This document shows, in pieces, positions 22,386-35,300 of a stretch of 64,000 bases of DNA. Source of the DNA: Aurelia coerulea (Eukaryota; Cnidaria; Scyphozoa; Semaeostomeae; Ulmaridae); contig CM076954.1 of assembly GCA_039566865.1 (NCBI GenBank), positions 11,556,001 through 11,620,000 of the forward strand. The letters run 5' to 3'. A program made the position numbers and the translations under genes. Below the pieces are notes generated by a model, which saw only the letters and a list, made by a program, of their open reading frames with translations, was not told the origin of the DNA and did not search any database. Each line of letters begins with the position of its first letter. Position 1 is the first letter of the stretch.

Positions 22386-22806
22386 GTAGGGTGTCGGCGG
22401 TAGTAATCGGACGGCGGTGGTAATCGGACACTTGCGAAAACCGACAGAGAAGAACGTTACAAATGAAATCCATCAAAGAGGGTATTTCTTGGACCTGAAA
22501 GCTAACATTATAGATACCAAACAAATTTGCGAAAAGCCTTCATGAATGTAAAACACGCTAAAGAAGTTGCTTTCGTTGTGCTTGGCATTGTAGAAGTTGT
22601 CGTTGCGAATATCACATCCCTGATTCCAAACTCTGAATCCATTCCAGAAAGAAGCAAAAATCTTAAACAATCACTTAAATTGGATGTCTAGCATGTAAAT
22701 AACGCATAGCATTATGCCAAAGACTTAAAACAGTTTCATTGAAAGGAGGACAGCAGATGTCATATCGAATGGTCATAAAAGTTCATGGCGGTGGTTTTCG
22801 GACACC
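22386..22806. repeat. GGCGGTRGTAATCGGAC repeat patch
   Basis: Two direct copies of CGGCGGTRGTAATCGGAC stand at 22394-22430 and a related GGCGGTGGTTTTCGGACACC at 22786-22805, bracketing 350 bp of AT-rich DNA. GGTGTCGG at the left and CGGACACC at the right are inverted, so this may be a small TIR element whose ends carry the repeat. No coding function. Confidence 0.45.
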
Positions 22807-22899
22807 AAATAAATCAGTCGTTTGGGACCACGAACCATGAAATTGACCCTAAAGTCAAAATACTGTATCATCATAACTTACAATCCATTTATCTTAAAA

Positions 22900-23640
22900 G
22901 AACATTAATATCAGTTGAAATATTAGGCGTGGCCACACAACTTTTCTTGGGTTTGTACCCTCAAGCCCTTCATCTCAAATTTTTGGCTTGTCATTCCCAA
23001 ATTCACTCTTGACAAAATCTTTCCCCTTGCTGACAAAGTCAAATTGCCAGGAGTCACTATTGATTCTAAGCTGAAATTTGATGATCTTGTAAAAGCCCTT
23101 TGTCAGAAAGCGAACAGGAAAGTGAGTGCTTTCTCGCGTGTGGCTCCTTATCTGAACCATGGAAAGGGTAAGATCCTCAATAATACATTTGTTATGTCAA
23201 ATTTCAATTGTTGCCCTTCGATCTGGATGTACCATGGGAAGACATCTAATGGTCAGATAGACCTTGTTCAAAAAAGAGCATTAAGAATTTTGCATAATGA
23301 CTTCAATGCCAATTGAAGTACTTCCTGAAAGGACAGATGAGCAAAAAGTCCACACAAAGAATTTGCAGAAATTGATACTTCAAATCTTTAACTGCCTTTC
23401 AGAAGGAAATCTATCATGTGGAAATTCTTTGAAAGAAAACAGGTGAAATATGCATTACAAACTAAGAATCCGTTGCGATTACCGAGAAGAAATGCAATCA
23501 CATTCGGGATTAATTCAGTTGTATTCAAAGGCGTTGTCCTTTGGAACACTACTAGATACCATAAAAAATGGAATCTCAACAGCGATATTTTAAAGAACGA
23601 TCAAAGAATGTAATGGGCCAAATTTTTCTTGCAAGGTCTG
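22900..23640 (+). pseudogene. CR1-like LINE RT, 3' fragment
   Basis: Fragments of the RT thumb and C-terminus in order: PGVTIDSKLKFDDLVKALCQKANRKVSAFSRVAPYL (23047 on), NFNCCPSIWMYHGK, the KRALRILHNDF block (ending at a stop near 23315), then RNAITFGINSVVFKGVVLWNT (about 23490-23555). Stops at several points. The catalytic core is absent. Same general type as the fragment at 46668-47440. Confidence 0.8.
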
Positions 23641-24422
23641 CAACTAAAAAGAAAAAGACGATAATGAGGTTCCCAAATTTGACTTTAATTTTTGTAGTGT
23701 AGTATTGTAAATAGTTGGTTTGAATTAGTTTGTAACTATACATTATACCAACTGTAAATGATTTGACAATGATGATAATTGGCTCAATTCGCTCATTTTG
23801 ATCTCGAATGCCCAAAAATTGAGGAAAAATTGCAATTTATACTTCAACCTTCTCGCTTTCAACCAAACTTGATTCATTCCAAAACCTCAAAATATTCTCT
23901 GCACATCGAATGAAGTTAAGTTAACGTGTGAAGTTATTGTTGGTTCAGCCAGTATAGTTTAGCGCCATTCGCCGCTGTGTGAGGCAAAATATTAGGTCCA
24001 ATGAAAAGTTACAGCTTGCAATCTACTGATTTGAAACATGTCATCCCCAGTGCTGAACTGAAGTTTTTAAATCAAAAGATGAATTGATTTGTGATTTAGA
24101 ATCAGCTGTTTTTGTCTCTAATGGTAGATTATTTATATATTAGTTTGCATGCTCATTTGCATGGCCCATGCTCTCTTGGCAAAAATAAATTCTAAGGGTG
24201 GTTGGAACTTGTTGAAAGTTAAGCCAAGATGCGGTCGCACATAGAGTCTTTGTAACTCGTTTAGGGTATGCCTGAGCAGATATTTTGAGAGATATTTCAA
24301 CAAGCCAATACCCAGTATGATTTTTCAAAAGCTAGATACAGTTATGTTTTTGACTTACCCTGTACTTTTTGGCATTATGCTTTCTATTTCGTTCATTCCT
24401 TTACTTTTTCATTTTATTGTAG

Positions 24423-24645
24423 TGGAAACAGGGCATGGAATGAAAGGACGCAGGGAGATCATAGACAACAATCGAAAGCAGTTTATGGTCATTGCTGGTA
24501 AAGATTGTACAGTTCAAAACTTCACATCAAATCCCAAAGATCCTTTTTATGAAGTCAAAGACTACAAGTCAGGGAATGATTTTTTCTACTTTGGGCCTGA
24601 TAATGCTACTACTTACGTTGGAAATTATACAATTCGAGGAATAAA
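24423..24645 (+). CDS. LolA-like protein, exon 2
   Basis: Acceptor TTATTGTAG|TGG after a pyrimidine-rich tract; the exon enters in phase 1 and completes a Val codon with the last base of exon 1. It encodes about residues 84-157: HGMKGRREIIDNNRKQFMV, a Cys (AGKDCTVQNF), EVKDYKSGNDFFYFGP, two N-glycosylation sequons (NFT, NAT, and possibly NYT), and ends YVGNYTIRGI. The donor is ATAAA|GTAAGC, phase 2. The arrangement fits the middle of the first LolA-like repeat, just before the Cys-Asp-x-Trp-x-x-Cys signature in exon 3. ATG 24317 is not a start; it lies in the intron. Confidence 0.88.
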
Positions 24646-27355
24646 GTAAGCATCAAAAGGCTCATTGTATATATTATATTACTAGGCCTGCTTGGCGCGG
24701 CTATCGCCGCGCCTCCGCATTTCGTTTGACCTCCCTATGTTTGTCACATGTTGACCCAATTTTAGGGAAGAGGCGTATCATTAATTCCAAACAGCGCACG
24801 GGGGGTTTTTTTACAGAACGAAAGTAATTTTACGTATTGAAAAAGGATATTTGCTAAAGGTGTACTGATTTCTTGTAGACAGAAAAACGTTGGTGCAAAT
24901 TGTTCTGAGCACGTTTTAGGGAATTTCTCGCGTTATTAGTGCTGGTATTAACGGCTGCTGCAGAATCATGCCATTGAAACCTATCGTACTTTAACAGCAA
25001 AGAGTGCAACAACCTTATATGTCATCGGCTTGGGTATGGGCTCTGGAACCCCAGGAAATACCATTGGTATTATTGTGCCCTGTGGTCGAACAGGGTGCAT
25101 TAAATTTTGTTAAGTGTTCAAGGTAGGCCCGTTGGAGCCAGAGGAGTTTTTAGCTCCTCGATGATTTTCAAATTTGTTCTTTAGTTTATGAGAAATGCCG
25201 CAAGAAGGAAGCTTGAGTGATACATTGATTTTTCTGACCAATTTGTGATTTCTAGTTTTAAAATGCCCCTGATAGACTTTTGTCAGTGATGATAGGAATG
25301 AGACAGTACAAGTTTTATAAGATGTGCTACTTATATCGGCGATCTAATGGCCATGGTCCCAAAATATCGTGGGACAAGCCCAAGACCCCAAAATTTGCTC
25401 ATTCCACTGCCAGTCCCCCATAATGAAAATGGTTCCGTCTGGACTGAAATAGGAAAAGAGCCTTTCCTCTTGTGCCCTAAATTTGATCAAATGTTTTCAA
25501 ATCGGTCACATATATCATAAATTTCATTATTGAGAAGCTGGCATTTTCCTCTCTATTGTCACAAAACATTTCTGCTCGCTTCCCTTGAACAGCATGAGAA
25601 CAGAAATAAATTTCAACATCCTCTGACATCAAGCTTTTCTGGGCAGAATTTAGCTAAAACTGAAGTGCTTCGAGCGTCATGGGCCATTCTATTCATGGCA
25701 TCTTCACGCCCGACAACCCCTTTTGAGAGACTTTGCAGCCTCGTTATGCTTCCCTATAGAAATGTATAGGAAAATGACCGGAAGTGAAATTTCTGCCGTG
25801 TTTGAAACCTCACCGTGCGAATTCCTTATCAAGTATGTCCATACTTTTACGTTTAAAATATGCTTTATTTATCTAAGAAATTATCAAAATTAAATTGAAC
25901 TTGATTTGACTCCCCTGAGGCTCATATCCCAATTTGTACGAATGTGGGGTCATTTTGTGAAGGGGTGATTTGCCATATTTGGCAATCTATTGTTTTCCGA
26001 GAGGAAACTTAAATGAGACTTGTGTAATGAGTCGAAAGTTTACCGCCGTGAGTGACTGGGCGCTCCTCTTGTTTCAGCTTTTCTGAAGCTGTGGAGAAAG
26101 TAGTGATGGGACATTGATGCATTTATGACTGAAAATGAAGCAGGAGAACATTTCAAATGCATGCTTTGCATAAAGTGTAACTGTAGAAAAGGGCTGTTTA
26201 CAGAATTGGCTCCTGTGAAGCCTGCGGTGCTTGGTTATTTTGGGTAGCTTTTCACAAACAATTCCAAATCATGGGCCTAAATTTTTAGGCCAAACGAAAA
26301 CAGGCGCGAAAAGCAGTGCAAAATAGTTTTGCAAGAATCACGAGACAAGCTGAGACATGCGACATTTGCTGTTTGCAGGACTCTGTTATTGGGAATTGAC
26401 ATTTTTCAAATAATTGGAGGAAGATCATTGGGTTTTGATGAGTGGTGCCTTCGAGCATGGAAAAACAAGTTTTGTTGACTTCGTTTTTGTGGTGCCGAAT
26501 GGCTAGCTGCAGAATGCTGGGCTGACCTAACCGAGCTACAGCTTTCTCAGTTTTTTTATGTAAGAAGATCAAATATTGTGGAGTCAGTCTCTGGTTGGAT
26601 ATGTGACTAACGCTATGAAGGACACTTCATTGCAACCCTTTTTGGATGTTGAATAATCATTAATTAAGCAAGCAAGTTGGTTTTGGTTGTGGGCAATGCT
26701 GGGAAGACAGAAAATTATTTTACAATAACAAACAGAGGAGGGCTTCTCGTTTAAAACAAGAATATTCATCTTGTAATGAAACTCTTGCTTGAACATTAAT
26801 AAGACTTTTTGGTAGCTTATATCCAGCCTACATCCCAATTATTTTTTGAATTTTTATTAACATTCAAATCAGGCAGATAAGGAACCCCTTCAAATTTGTG
26901 AAAAATAGGAGATTAATTAATTTCAACCGGCTTGAAAACTATCATAAACATATCTGGGAAATGAAAGTGCAACCCAAAGAGAAGTTCAAAGAAACAAATG
27001 GGGCATTAGAACTTTTCATGCATTCAGTGGCTATTTCAGTCTGAGCTGCCATTTCCTAAGACAAGGTGAAATATGTTACTGGCGGCCTTGTACTGTTCAA
27101 ATTGACCTGTTGCTGTTTGTGATGTGTTTCATATCTGCTGAATTTTACTTCACCTTGTTGCGTGAAGTGCAATTGTACAAAGATAAATAAGTAAATAAGA
27201 TAAAAATATGAGTCCTTCTTGTGAAAAGAAATAAGCATGAGTTTCAAGCATAGCCCATCATCAAGCCATGTTAGATGTTGATATGAACAGCAACAAATGC
27301 TCAAATTTGGTTCACTCCATTTGGTTTATTACACATTTATAAGAAACCACAGGGA

Positions 27356-27585
27356 CCCCAGGAACTTGAATAACCCCCCCCCCCTCCGCAATGATAAAGC
27401 CGTGTAGCCTACTTTGCCATTGCAAAGCTAGGATTCCTTTAATCACTAATCGATTCAGTTTGCACCCCTTGCTTTCGATTTCTGATTGAGGACACCACAT
27501 CATAGCTTCGTAATCACAAAGGAGGCTACATGGCTTTATCATTTTGGGGGGAGAGGGGAGGGTGTATTCAATTTTATGGGGTCAC
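27356..27585. mobile_element. Small foldback MITE with CCCCCCCCTCC / GGGGGGAG ends
   Basis: CCTCCGCAATGATAAAGCC then GTGTAGCCTACTTTG on the left (27383-27418) is inverted at 27522-27550 (CAAAGGAGGCTACATGGCTTTATCATTTTGGGGGGAG). The arms are about 45 bp, the loop about 110 bp. Non-coding; both ORFs here read through the arms. Confidence 0.6.
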
Positions 27586-29416
27586 TGTGAAGAAACTTTG
27601 ACCAGACCATAGTACATGTATTTTTTATAAGAAACTAATACAAATTTGGACCAGAATTGAAAGTTTCTTAACATTATCATATCTATACATGATACAGGAA
27701 ACAAGTAAGAATGAAGAAAAACATGCTGGAGTTTCTTATAAGCAGTTTCTTATGATAAAATACAGTACATGAAGGTACAAGTTTCTTAATTCAACATGAA
27801 ACTTTTCAAAATTTAGTACTAAAGGCTCCTTAATTTGTTTATCAATGTGGTCTCTAACACTGCTGCAGGTATGTTTCTTGTAAATGCCAGAGACAAAATT
27901 TTATGGTTTTATTCAAGGCTACTGTACAGTTTTTCTTGTGTTTCGTCTACAATTTATGCCATATCAGTATCAGCAATTTGTGAACATGGACACGAGAATG
28001 TGTCTTTTGAAGTTTCAAAATTTCTTCAAATGTAGCTGAGTTCTTGATTATGAGGTGAGGTTCTTCTCACTCACATACTTAAGCAAGTTTCTTTCAAACT
28101 TTTGGACAAGAAAACAGTGTTAGTTTAGAATAGTTGTGCACCATGAGTGATTTTCACCATGAGACTTTTTCCTATATTTAGCAATAGATATCTTTTCACA
28201 AATTTACTTTTGATTCTTGAAAATCAATGGAAGAGATCAGTCTTCATAAAATATCTGAGCTGAGGATACCTATCTGATTCTTAGGTTTGATACCAATTTT
28301 GATATATTAATCATAGGTTGATAGCTGACACTGCAATGGTTGTTATTTGTATTTTACCATTATATTTTGCACTCATCTTTGAATTTCAGGTTAAAAATTG
28401 TGAATTTCATAAAAAATGCTATGCATCTTGATAAAGTACCCCTTTCCAGCACCATTTTGCAGTGTCAACTATTGCAGTTGAAAGCTTGAGCCATCAATTA
28501 CAAATGCATTTTGTGTGCAATAATTCAATGAATGTCAGCATCAGAAATTGGAAATTTGTAAAGAAACTTGAATAACTCAAAATCTGATACAGACCCGTCG
28601 GAATGAAATTCTTTTCGGGAAAATTTTGAATATAGGACTTCAATTTCACGAGGACATAGATTATTTTTGAACTGCATAATATCAAAGTGACAGCTTGATA
28701 AATTCTGGTAACATCCTACAAATATAGATAAAGTTTGAATCTTCATTTTCAAGAGTTTGGCTTTCACAACCTTTTTCATGTGCAAAAGTGAACAAACTTC
28801 AGTAAATTATTTGGGGGCTGAAGCCCCCCCCTAGCCTTCGCTTCCGATGGGCCTGTGATAATTTCAAGGAACTTTAGCATTGGGTTGACTCCTTAGTTTC
28901 TTGTATAAAAAATTTATGTGCACTTATGACAACACTGTCCCTTTGAGAAAAGTTAGTTCCTGAATGGATGTTAAGTCAAGAATAAATCTAAGGTCTCTGA
29001 TTTACAATAGTTCAAGTGTATCTTCAGCATCATTCATATTTTAATCAAGTTGCATTGCCACCTTGCCAATATTGCATCATGTTTGTAGAGATTGCCTTGG
29101 GGAAGAGACATATGCTTGGTCTCATGGGCTGACTGGCCATACTTCAGATATTTGTTGTAACTCAGCTGCAAACTTTTCATATTGTTTCGTAAGGTCCTAA
29201 AAATGAATTTAAGGAAGATGATATTACAGGATGAGGGAATTGGCTTCAATCACGAAGAACAACATTGCAGAGAACAGAGAACATGTTATTTTGTGCAGAA
29301 AGCTCCTTCATGAGCTACAAGTTGAGGAAAAGCAGACTTTAAAATTCATGGAGGAATGTGTAGCAGTTTCGTTCTTGGTTTGTGCCATCATAGAGAGCAG
29401 TGTTCAAAGAGTATAA

Positions 29417-30225
29417 CTGCATTTCCCGAATTCTGAAATAAACAGCCAAATCTAAACGATATCACGTTTACATAAATATTGTCCACAAGCGTAAACAAAG
29501 GAGAGAAAAATCGTGTTTAGTTTAGGCCCAAAAAGTAGACAGCCTTAAAACCTCGGCGAAAGTGCCTAGAAAAGAACAAAAAATAGCTCCTTTGAACAAA
29601 AAATGGTTTTCTAACTGGATATCACCGAAAAAGTAAGCTAACAACGCGAGTGGGAGAAAGAATCTGAAAATATCAACCGAAGGTTCATACATCCTTCTGT
29701 AAAATGTGCAGTATGTGGACCTACCACGCACCTCGCCTTTTACGATAAAATTTTCTTTCGTTGTTTCTTAAACTTCAAGTTTTTAGGTCTTCTAAAGCGA
29801 TGATAAATGGATGGAAATACATTCCCCGAATTTTGAATTAAAGCGCCAAATTTATAAAATATTATCTTTATGTTTATGTTGTTGGCAAGCGTAAACAAAG
29901 ACAAGACAAAGTTGCATTTAGGCCCAAAAAGTAAACAGCCTAAAAAAACTCAACTAAAGCGCCCAGAGGAAGCAGAAAATTACTTCTTTGAAATGAAAAA
30001 TATCTTTCTGACTGGATACCTTCGCAAAAGTAGGCCAACAACACAAGTACGAGGAAAAAACTGAAAATATCAACCGAGGGTTCCTGCATTTCTTCTGTTA
30101 AATTTGAGACCAACAGACTTACCATGCACCTCGCCTTTTACGATAAAATCTTCATTTGTTGAATGATGAACTTCAAACTTCTTGGTCTTGTGGAGCAATG
30201 TTAAACGGATGGAAATACATTCCGC
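29417..30225. repeat. Diverged tandem duplication, two ~400-bp copies
   Basis: Copy 1 (29417-29815) and copy 2 (29818-30225) share, in order, CATTCCCGAATT..TGAA, AAGCGTAAACAAAG, TTAGGCCCAAAAAGTA, TGAAAATATCAACCGA, CACCTCGCCTTTTACGATAA, and GGATGGAAATACATTCC. Roughly 75-80 percent alike by eye. On the minus strand both carry a GTAAGT/GTAGGT-like site after GGCGAGGTGC, so an exon-like minus-strand segment was considered, but no frame is open in both copies. Confidence 0.75.
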
Positions 30226-31840
30226 TTTTTTCGATGTTGTCCTTCACAACGGCTGTACGCGTCAGAAGTTGCTGACGCCAGAGCAAAAATTCGCGCCATT
30301 GGCAAAAACCTCGCTGCAAGGACCGGATGTGACGTCAAAAAACCTCTGGGGGGTTGTCGGGCGTGATCTTTGAAAGGAAAACTTGAAACAATTTGAGGTC
30401 CGCTAATGCCGCTAATACGTGGCCTATCTAAATCAGAATGTAAACTAAGTGGCAATTGTAATCATGAAAAGGTCTCTTCCTGCCAATTTCACGGACATGG
30501 ATGGGACCGCCTTTGCGAAAGTTTATACCAGGGTATAGCCGCTTTTTATAAATTTAAAGATTAAAGATACTGGTCTTTTGCGTGTAAGATTTTACGGACA
30601 AATGTAGAACAAGCTTACAGGTAAACTTTTTGATTCTTATAAGATAAGACACCGATAGGAGGTAAGAAAACTAGGGTAAAAGGGCTCCCAAATTACTTAG
30701 TAAGATTTCAAAACAAGTAAATAATATAACAGGTAGGGTTGTCTCTTAACTTTCGAAAAATTGAGCTTGCCGTTTCTTACAAGTGGTTTCTTATAAAAAC
30801 ACAATTGAAGCCTGTTGTCAGTACTGATATTCAAGCCCCCCCCCATGGCGACCTCCTCTTCGGCGTTTCTGACTGTGTGAGCTCTCGTTTGGAATGTGGA
30901 TGGATTACGTCTCAAAATTACCATAACAGTACTTGATTGAATTCTGATATCGAAACAAAGAATAACTGCTGTCTCATGATGAATTGATGCATATACATAT
31001 AATATGATATCTATCAATCATAGACAAGGCATGGCTGTAAAATATGATTTCTCAAACTTCCCAAAGTTTCGAAGAATGGACAAAGTTTTCTGCAGTTTTG
31101 AAAACATGAACAAAAACATTGAGAATTATTTCATTCAAGACTCATTCTAAGAAGTTATTTTGACGTGAAAAGGGAACTTTTGAGATATAGGGCAAATGCC
31201 TCCAAAATGGGGTAAAGTTTGTTGTTGTCAAATCCCTCAAAGCGTAAAAATCTTGATATTCAGCAACGGAACATGGAATTTTGGAATTAACAAATTCACG
31301 AATAGCAATAGCTTAATCTATGTTTCAGGTAGTATCTTCTTCTTTGGGGGTAGCGTAACCCCCAAGTGTTGCCCGAAATTGGGGACAATGAGAAATATTA
31401 TCTATGTTCACTTTATGGTGGAAGTGCCTCATCCTATGAATTTCGGACCGTAACATTGCAACAGAGTGCCTTGTTTGGTCCTACTGTGTTTACGGCTGAA
31501 ACTACATACAGCCTGACAATCTGACATTCAGCCTAATGTTTGTTTTCTCAACGGATTCTTGTAGAGGATGGCTCAGGCTTTCAAAATCTGCCAGGTGACT
31601 TTTCGAAAATGCCTAAATGTCACGTGATCGATGACGTCATTTAATGGTAAAAAACGGACAAAATCCTCTGTTGCTCTTCACAGGTGCGCTATTTTCGAAT
31701 GAAAATTGCATATTCAGACTCGCCACATTACAAGCTTTCGTTCGATGTATATTTAAACAAGATTTGCTGACATCAGCATTTTCCATTATGACGTCATCAC
31801 AAATTTACTTCACAAATAAAATCATTTCTCTTGTGTAGAG
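30226..31840. other. Intron 2 stretch with CpG-rich patch and TGACGTCA sites
   Basis: 30230-30420 is locally GC- and CpG-rich against an AT-rich background and has TGACGTCA at 30330-30337; further copies lie at 31632-31639 (ten bases after CACGTG) and 31789-31796. This might be the 5' region of an unrecognised minus-strand transcript (ORF 30455-30201) or element DNA; neither can be decided. Nothing else recognised. Confidence 0.35.
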
Positions 31841-32174
31841 TATGCCAGCACGGGTGGTAGGAAACGCTGAATTTAGAAAAAGCTTTACGGGTGATGCATC
31901 GAGTAATTCCTACCCTAATATGACAATATATCATTCCATTCGTGATATATCGACTTGTTTACCTTCTGTGTCTACCTATCCTGCGAAGGCGCCATTTTAA
32001 TCCGATTGGCATGACTTCACGGGCCCTTGTTTGTCAACTTATTTTACATCGAATATATACATCTAGCTTACTATGTACAAATATACAAAGTAAACTAATC
32101 TAAATCGATGAATATATAATACATATATAAATATTTTTACAGTATTTTAATAAACTAATCAAATTAAATAACAA

Positions 32175-32385
32175 GACTAATCTCCAGACACATATTGACA
32201 AGCACTACATTTACAATTCGGGCCATCCCATTTTTTAATCATAGTTTTAAAGCTATTTAGATTTTCTGCCGATTTTATTTCATTTGACAACCCATTCCAG
32301 ATTTGAGGTCCCAATGATTGAAGGCTATTGGAACCAAATGTGACTTGATTTGGTCTATAATGCTGTAAGCCATTGGAGTTTCGTA
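32175..32385 (-). pseudogene. LINE RT C-terminus displaced by gypsy
   Basis: Minus-strand translation from the gypsy border gives PLRNSNGLQHYRPNQ, then SLGPQIWNGLSNEIKSAENL and CKCSACQY, ending in TGA near 32175. It is in phase with the RT part at 40707-41731. Too short and stop-bounded to appear as a long ORF by itself. Confidence 0.85.
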
Positions 32386-32390
32386 ATGGG

Positions 32391-35300
32391 TGTCACACAT
32401 TTATGTTCAGTCGTGTATTGTGTTGTTTGTTCCCGTGTTTTGTTTGTTGTATTGTCTTCTAGTATCTTATATTGTAGTGAACTGACTATTGAGTAGAGGC
32501 CCCAAGAGGACTGGACACAACCTCGAACCCAGGGTAACAATGGGCGGCCAGTTGTTACCTAGACTTATGACGATGAGTCCCTTGTATCCCTGCGGTACCT
32601 TGCTCACAGGGACTCATTATGAAACAGTTAAAAACCTGACCCTATCTTCTGCATTCGATTGATCGAATCTGGATCGAACGACTGCTTCGGCTCTGTTCGA
32701 CGGTCACTCCTCAGAAAGGAAATGCGATAGAATCCACGGTAAGCAGACACTTAATCAACAAAACTTGGTATTCATCTGAAGAAGAAAGTTCACTTTACCT
32801 GGTGAGTGCAAAATAAGTCTTTTAATGCTGCAGTTTCCATGTTTTTAAGACCAAAACATAACAGAGAAATCTTCAAGTACCTGCTGCAGCAACTTCCTTC
32901 AAATTTAGTAAGCTGCGTCAATCGAATTGAAGGTTCGAAACTTATTGTTCTTCTCCAAATCTCGCAATCTGATTGGTATGCTAGGAATCCCAGCATATTA
33001 GGCCTAATAGGGTCAACTTTTTCAGAGTAATATTATGAGTCTCTGTTGACTGAAGCGCCATCAAGAAGTCAAAGAGCACAGGGAAACAAGAGACTCATCG
33101 TCATAAGTCTAGTTGTTACCCTGGTGCCTACGAGGCTCTTTCTTCATTTTCATTGGCTAATGCTAAAACAATGAGCTTTTTGCATAAATTAACTCTGGCC
33201 TTATAGCAGACTTATTACATATACTATCACATCATTACACTTGTTACTACAGTAACATAAACATACAAACTTACTACTCTAGGAAACTCAAAGGGAACCA
33301 GAAATAAAGTAATTGTGATAAGTCTATACGGGAGGTTTGTTTTCCTACTTCAGTGAATGGGCCTAACGATGCAAACTATAAGGAAAATTCTTGCCTTAGC
33401 AAACAGAGAATCTAAAAAGAACAACATAGAACAGGTTGTAACATTTGTAAAGTGTTTACTTTCCTCTAGAGGCCTCTCTTGCAAACGGAAAGCTGCAAAT
33501 GGAATGACAATATCTCTCTTTACAGTGACATCCCTGTAACATCTAACATCCTACATAACACCTAGAGGTACTGTGTTTCCTGGAATATCTGCTCTTTGTA
33601 TACATTAGGTACATACGCCTTTCAATGTGTGTGCTAGAAAACTGTGGTTGACAAAGTTTGGTTAACTGGGTGAACCAAAACCGTTTCAAACAGATATCTC
33701 GTTGCTAGATGGGGTGGAATGAATTGAACTTTTGTGACCTTTCCTAAATTTTACTGAGCACTGGAAATAAACTGGTGAATTAACAGAAAATTAACAGAAT
33801 GTCGCAAGGCTAAGACTTTGAGAAGAATGGTTGGATTTGGATTTGAATTTAGCAATCATTTTCTGCTGTAAATCCTGTCTAAATTACAAACGTTACTTTA
33901 AGTACCTATGACAACACCAAATAGCAACATCTTCAACCAAGTAGTCAAATCTGAAATATCATGAGGGAAGAGTCCAAACTCGCTGTACAAAACCTTTCAA
34001 GTTCCTTCTAAAGATATGAGTTAAACAGCGCAAGAGGTTGTGAAAAGTATTTGACGGAATGGCAAGATTGAAAGCTTTTCTAGCATCATCATATTTTTTG
34101 TAGTCCACAATTGAGGTTTTATCGTTGGGTTTACTATGATGAAATCTGAAGGCTACATACTTACTTTGATATATCTTTTCTCGTTGAAACAGTGAATTTC
34201 CATGCATCAAAATGTCCATACTGGAGTTTACTTTCTAACAGTGATAATGGTAATGCCAACTACTTGCGAACAATATTTTTGCACTCTCATTAAGTTCAGA
34301 TTAAATAGTGTCGTTTTTAATATCTTCTCATTCCTGCTTCATTATGTTTTCAAACTTTCCAATAGCTGATCTTGAAGAGCAACACTTCGAGCGAAAGCTG
34401 AGAGCCTATGCATCGTGAAATGCGTTGCGAATAGATCGATAGATGGCAGAGTGTTTCTCATCGACATTTAAATTCTGATAATCAATATTCAAGTTTGTTC
34501 AGGTCAATGACTGAAATTGATTTCAAATGAGACGCGTCATGGTCGTACAACGGAAGGAGACCATTCTAGTGCCAGACACCGATTTTTCACATTCAATAAA
34601 AGAGCGACACCTCAGACAAAGATTGCGAGAATAATAGAGGACTTTCCTCAAGTGTTCAAGCTCATTTAGCTATGTATGCCTATGCCTATGTAAGTTCTCA
34701 AGAGAAACTAGGAGAACATGAATAAATGCTGCAACGCTTGTTTGTTATGGCTTCTTAGGCGTCGCAAAAAATCATACGAAGATTTTGCATCATTTTTGTT
34801 GCGAGGCCTGTTGAAGATTTTAAAGTTATAAACAGAAAACCTTCTAAAAAATCAGAACTGATATGTTAAATGGAGAGCTGTAATACTTGCTAATTTTGCT
34901 AATTTCCCAACAACATGGATGAAATATCAGAAAATCATATCCAACAGATAACTGCAAACATTGAAAACATTCTTGGAGGAGCCACGTAGTCAACTGACAA
35001 GGCCAAGAATGAGACAATACAAAACTATCTTGATTTGTGTAAAATCACGGCACGAACTAAACTTACCGCCGGCTAGCAGCGACATCTTTTGTTTTCTCGC
35101 TTCAGTACAGTAAAAATTTTCACCTTGCAGTTCACATTTATTGAATCTTTGCTACAACAAGACAAATTTTTGCTTGCATCGCGCCATCAGATTGCAAGCG
35201 CGGGAAACAGTTGACCTCCACACCTTTGAGTTTGCTGTATGAATATGACGCCATTTTTCATATTTTTTTGACATAAATTAGAATACATTCACCACAAAAC

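Larger units (their letters stand above)
12942..24422 (+). other. Intron 1 of the LolA-like gene (11.5 kb)
   Basis: Donor GTAAAG at 12942, acceptor TTTTATTGTAG at 24422 preceded by a long pyrimidine tract. It contains the copia provirus and its foldback host, the GTGGCGTGG MITE, two LINE fragments, a G-tract MITE and a GGCGGT repeat patch. Unclaimed stretches (12942-13407, 20183-20585, 21562-21838, 22096-22380, 23640-24421) show no further genes. Confidence 0.8.

Noticed and set aside
30201..30455. 84-codon minus-strand ORF as a gene
   Set aside because: No domain, no conserved copy in the adjacent duplication, and the CpG-rich composition alone keeps frames open.
33959..34219. 86-codon minus-strand ORF as transposase of the 11-bp-TSD element
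   Set aside because: Position is suggestive, but there is no catalytic motif or zinc finger to support the call.
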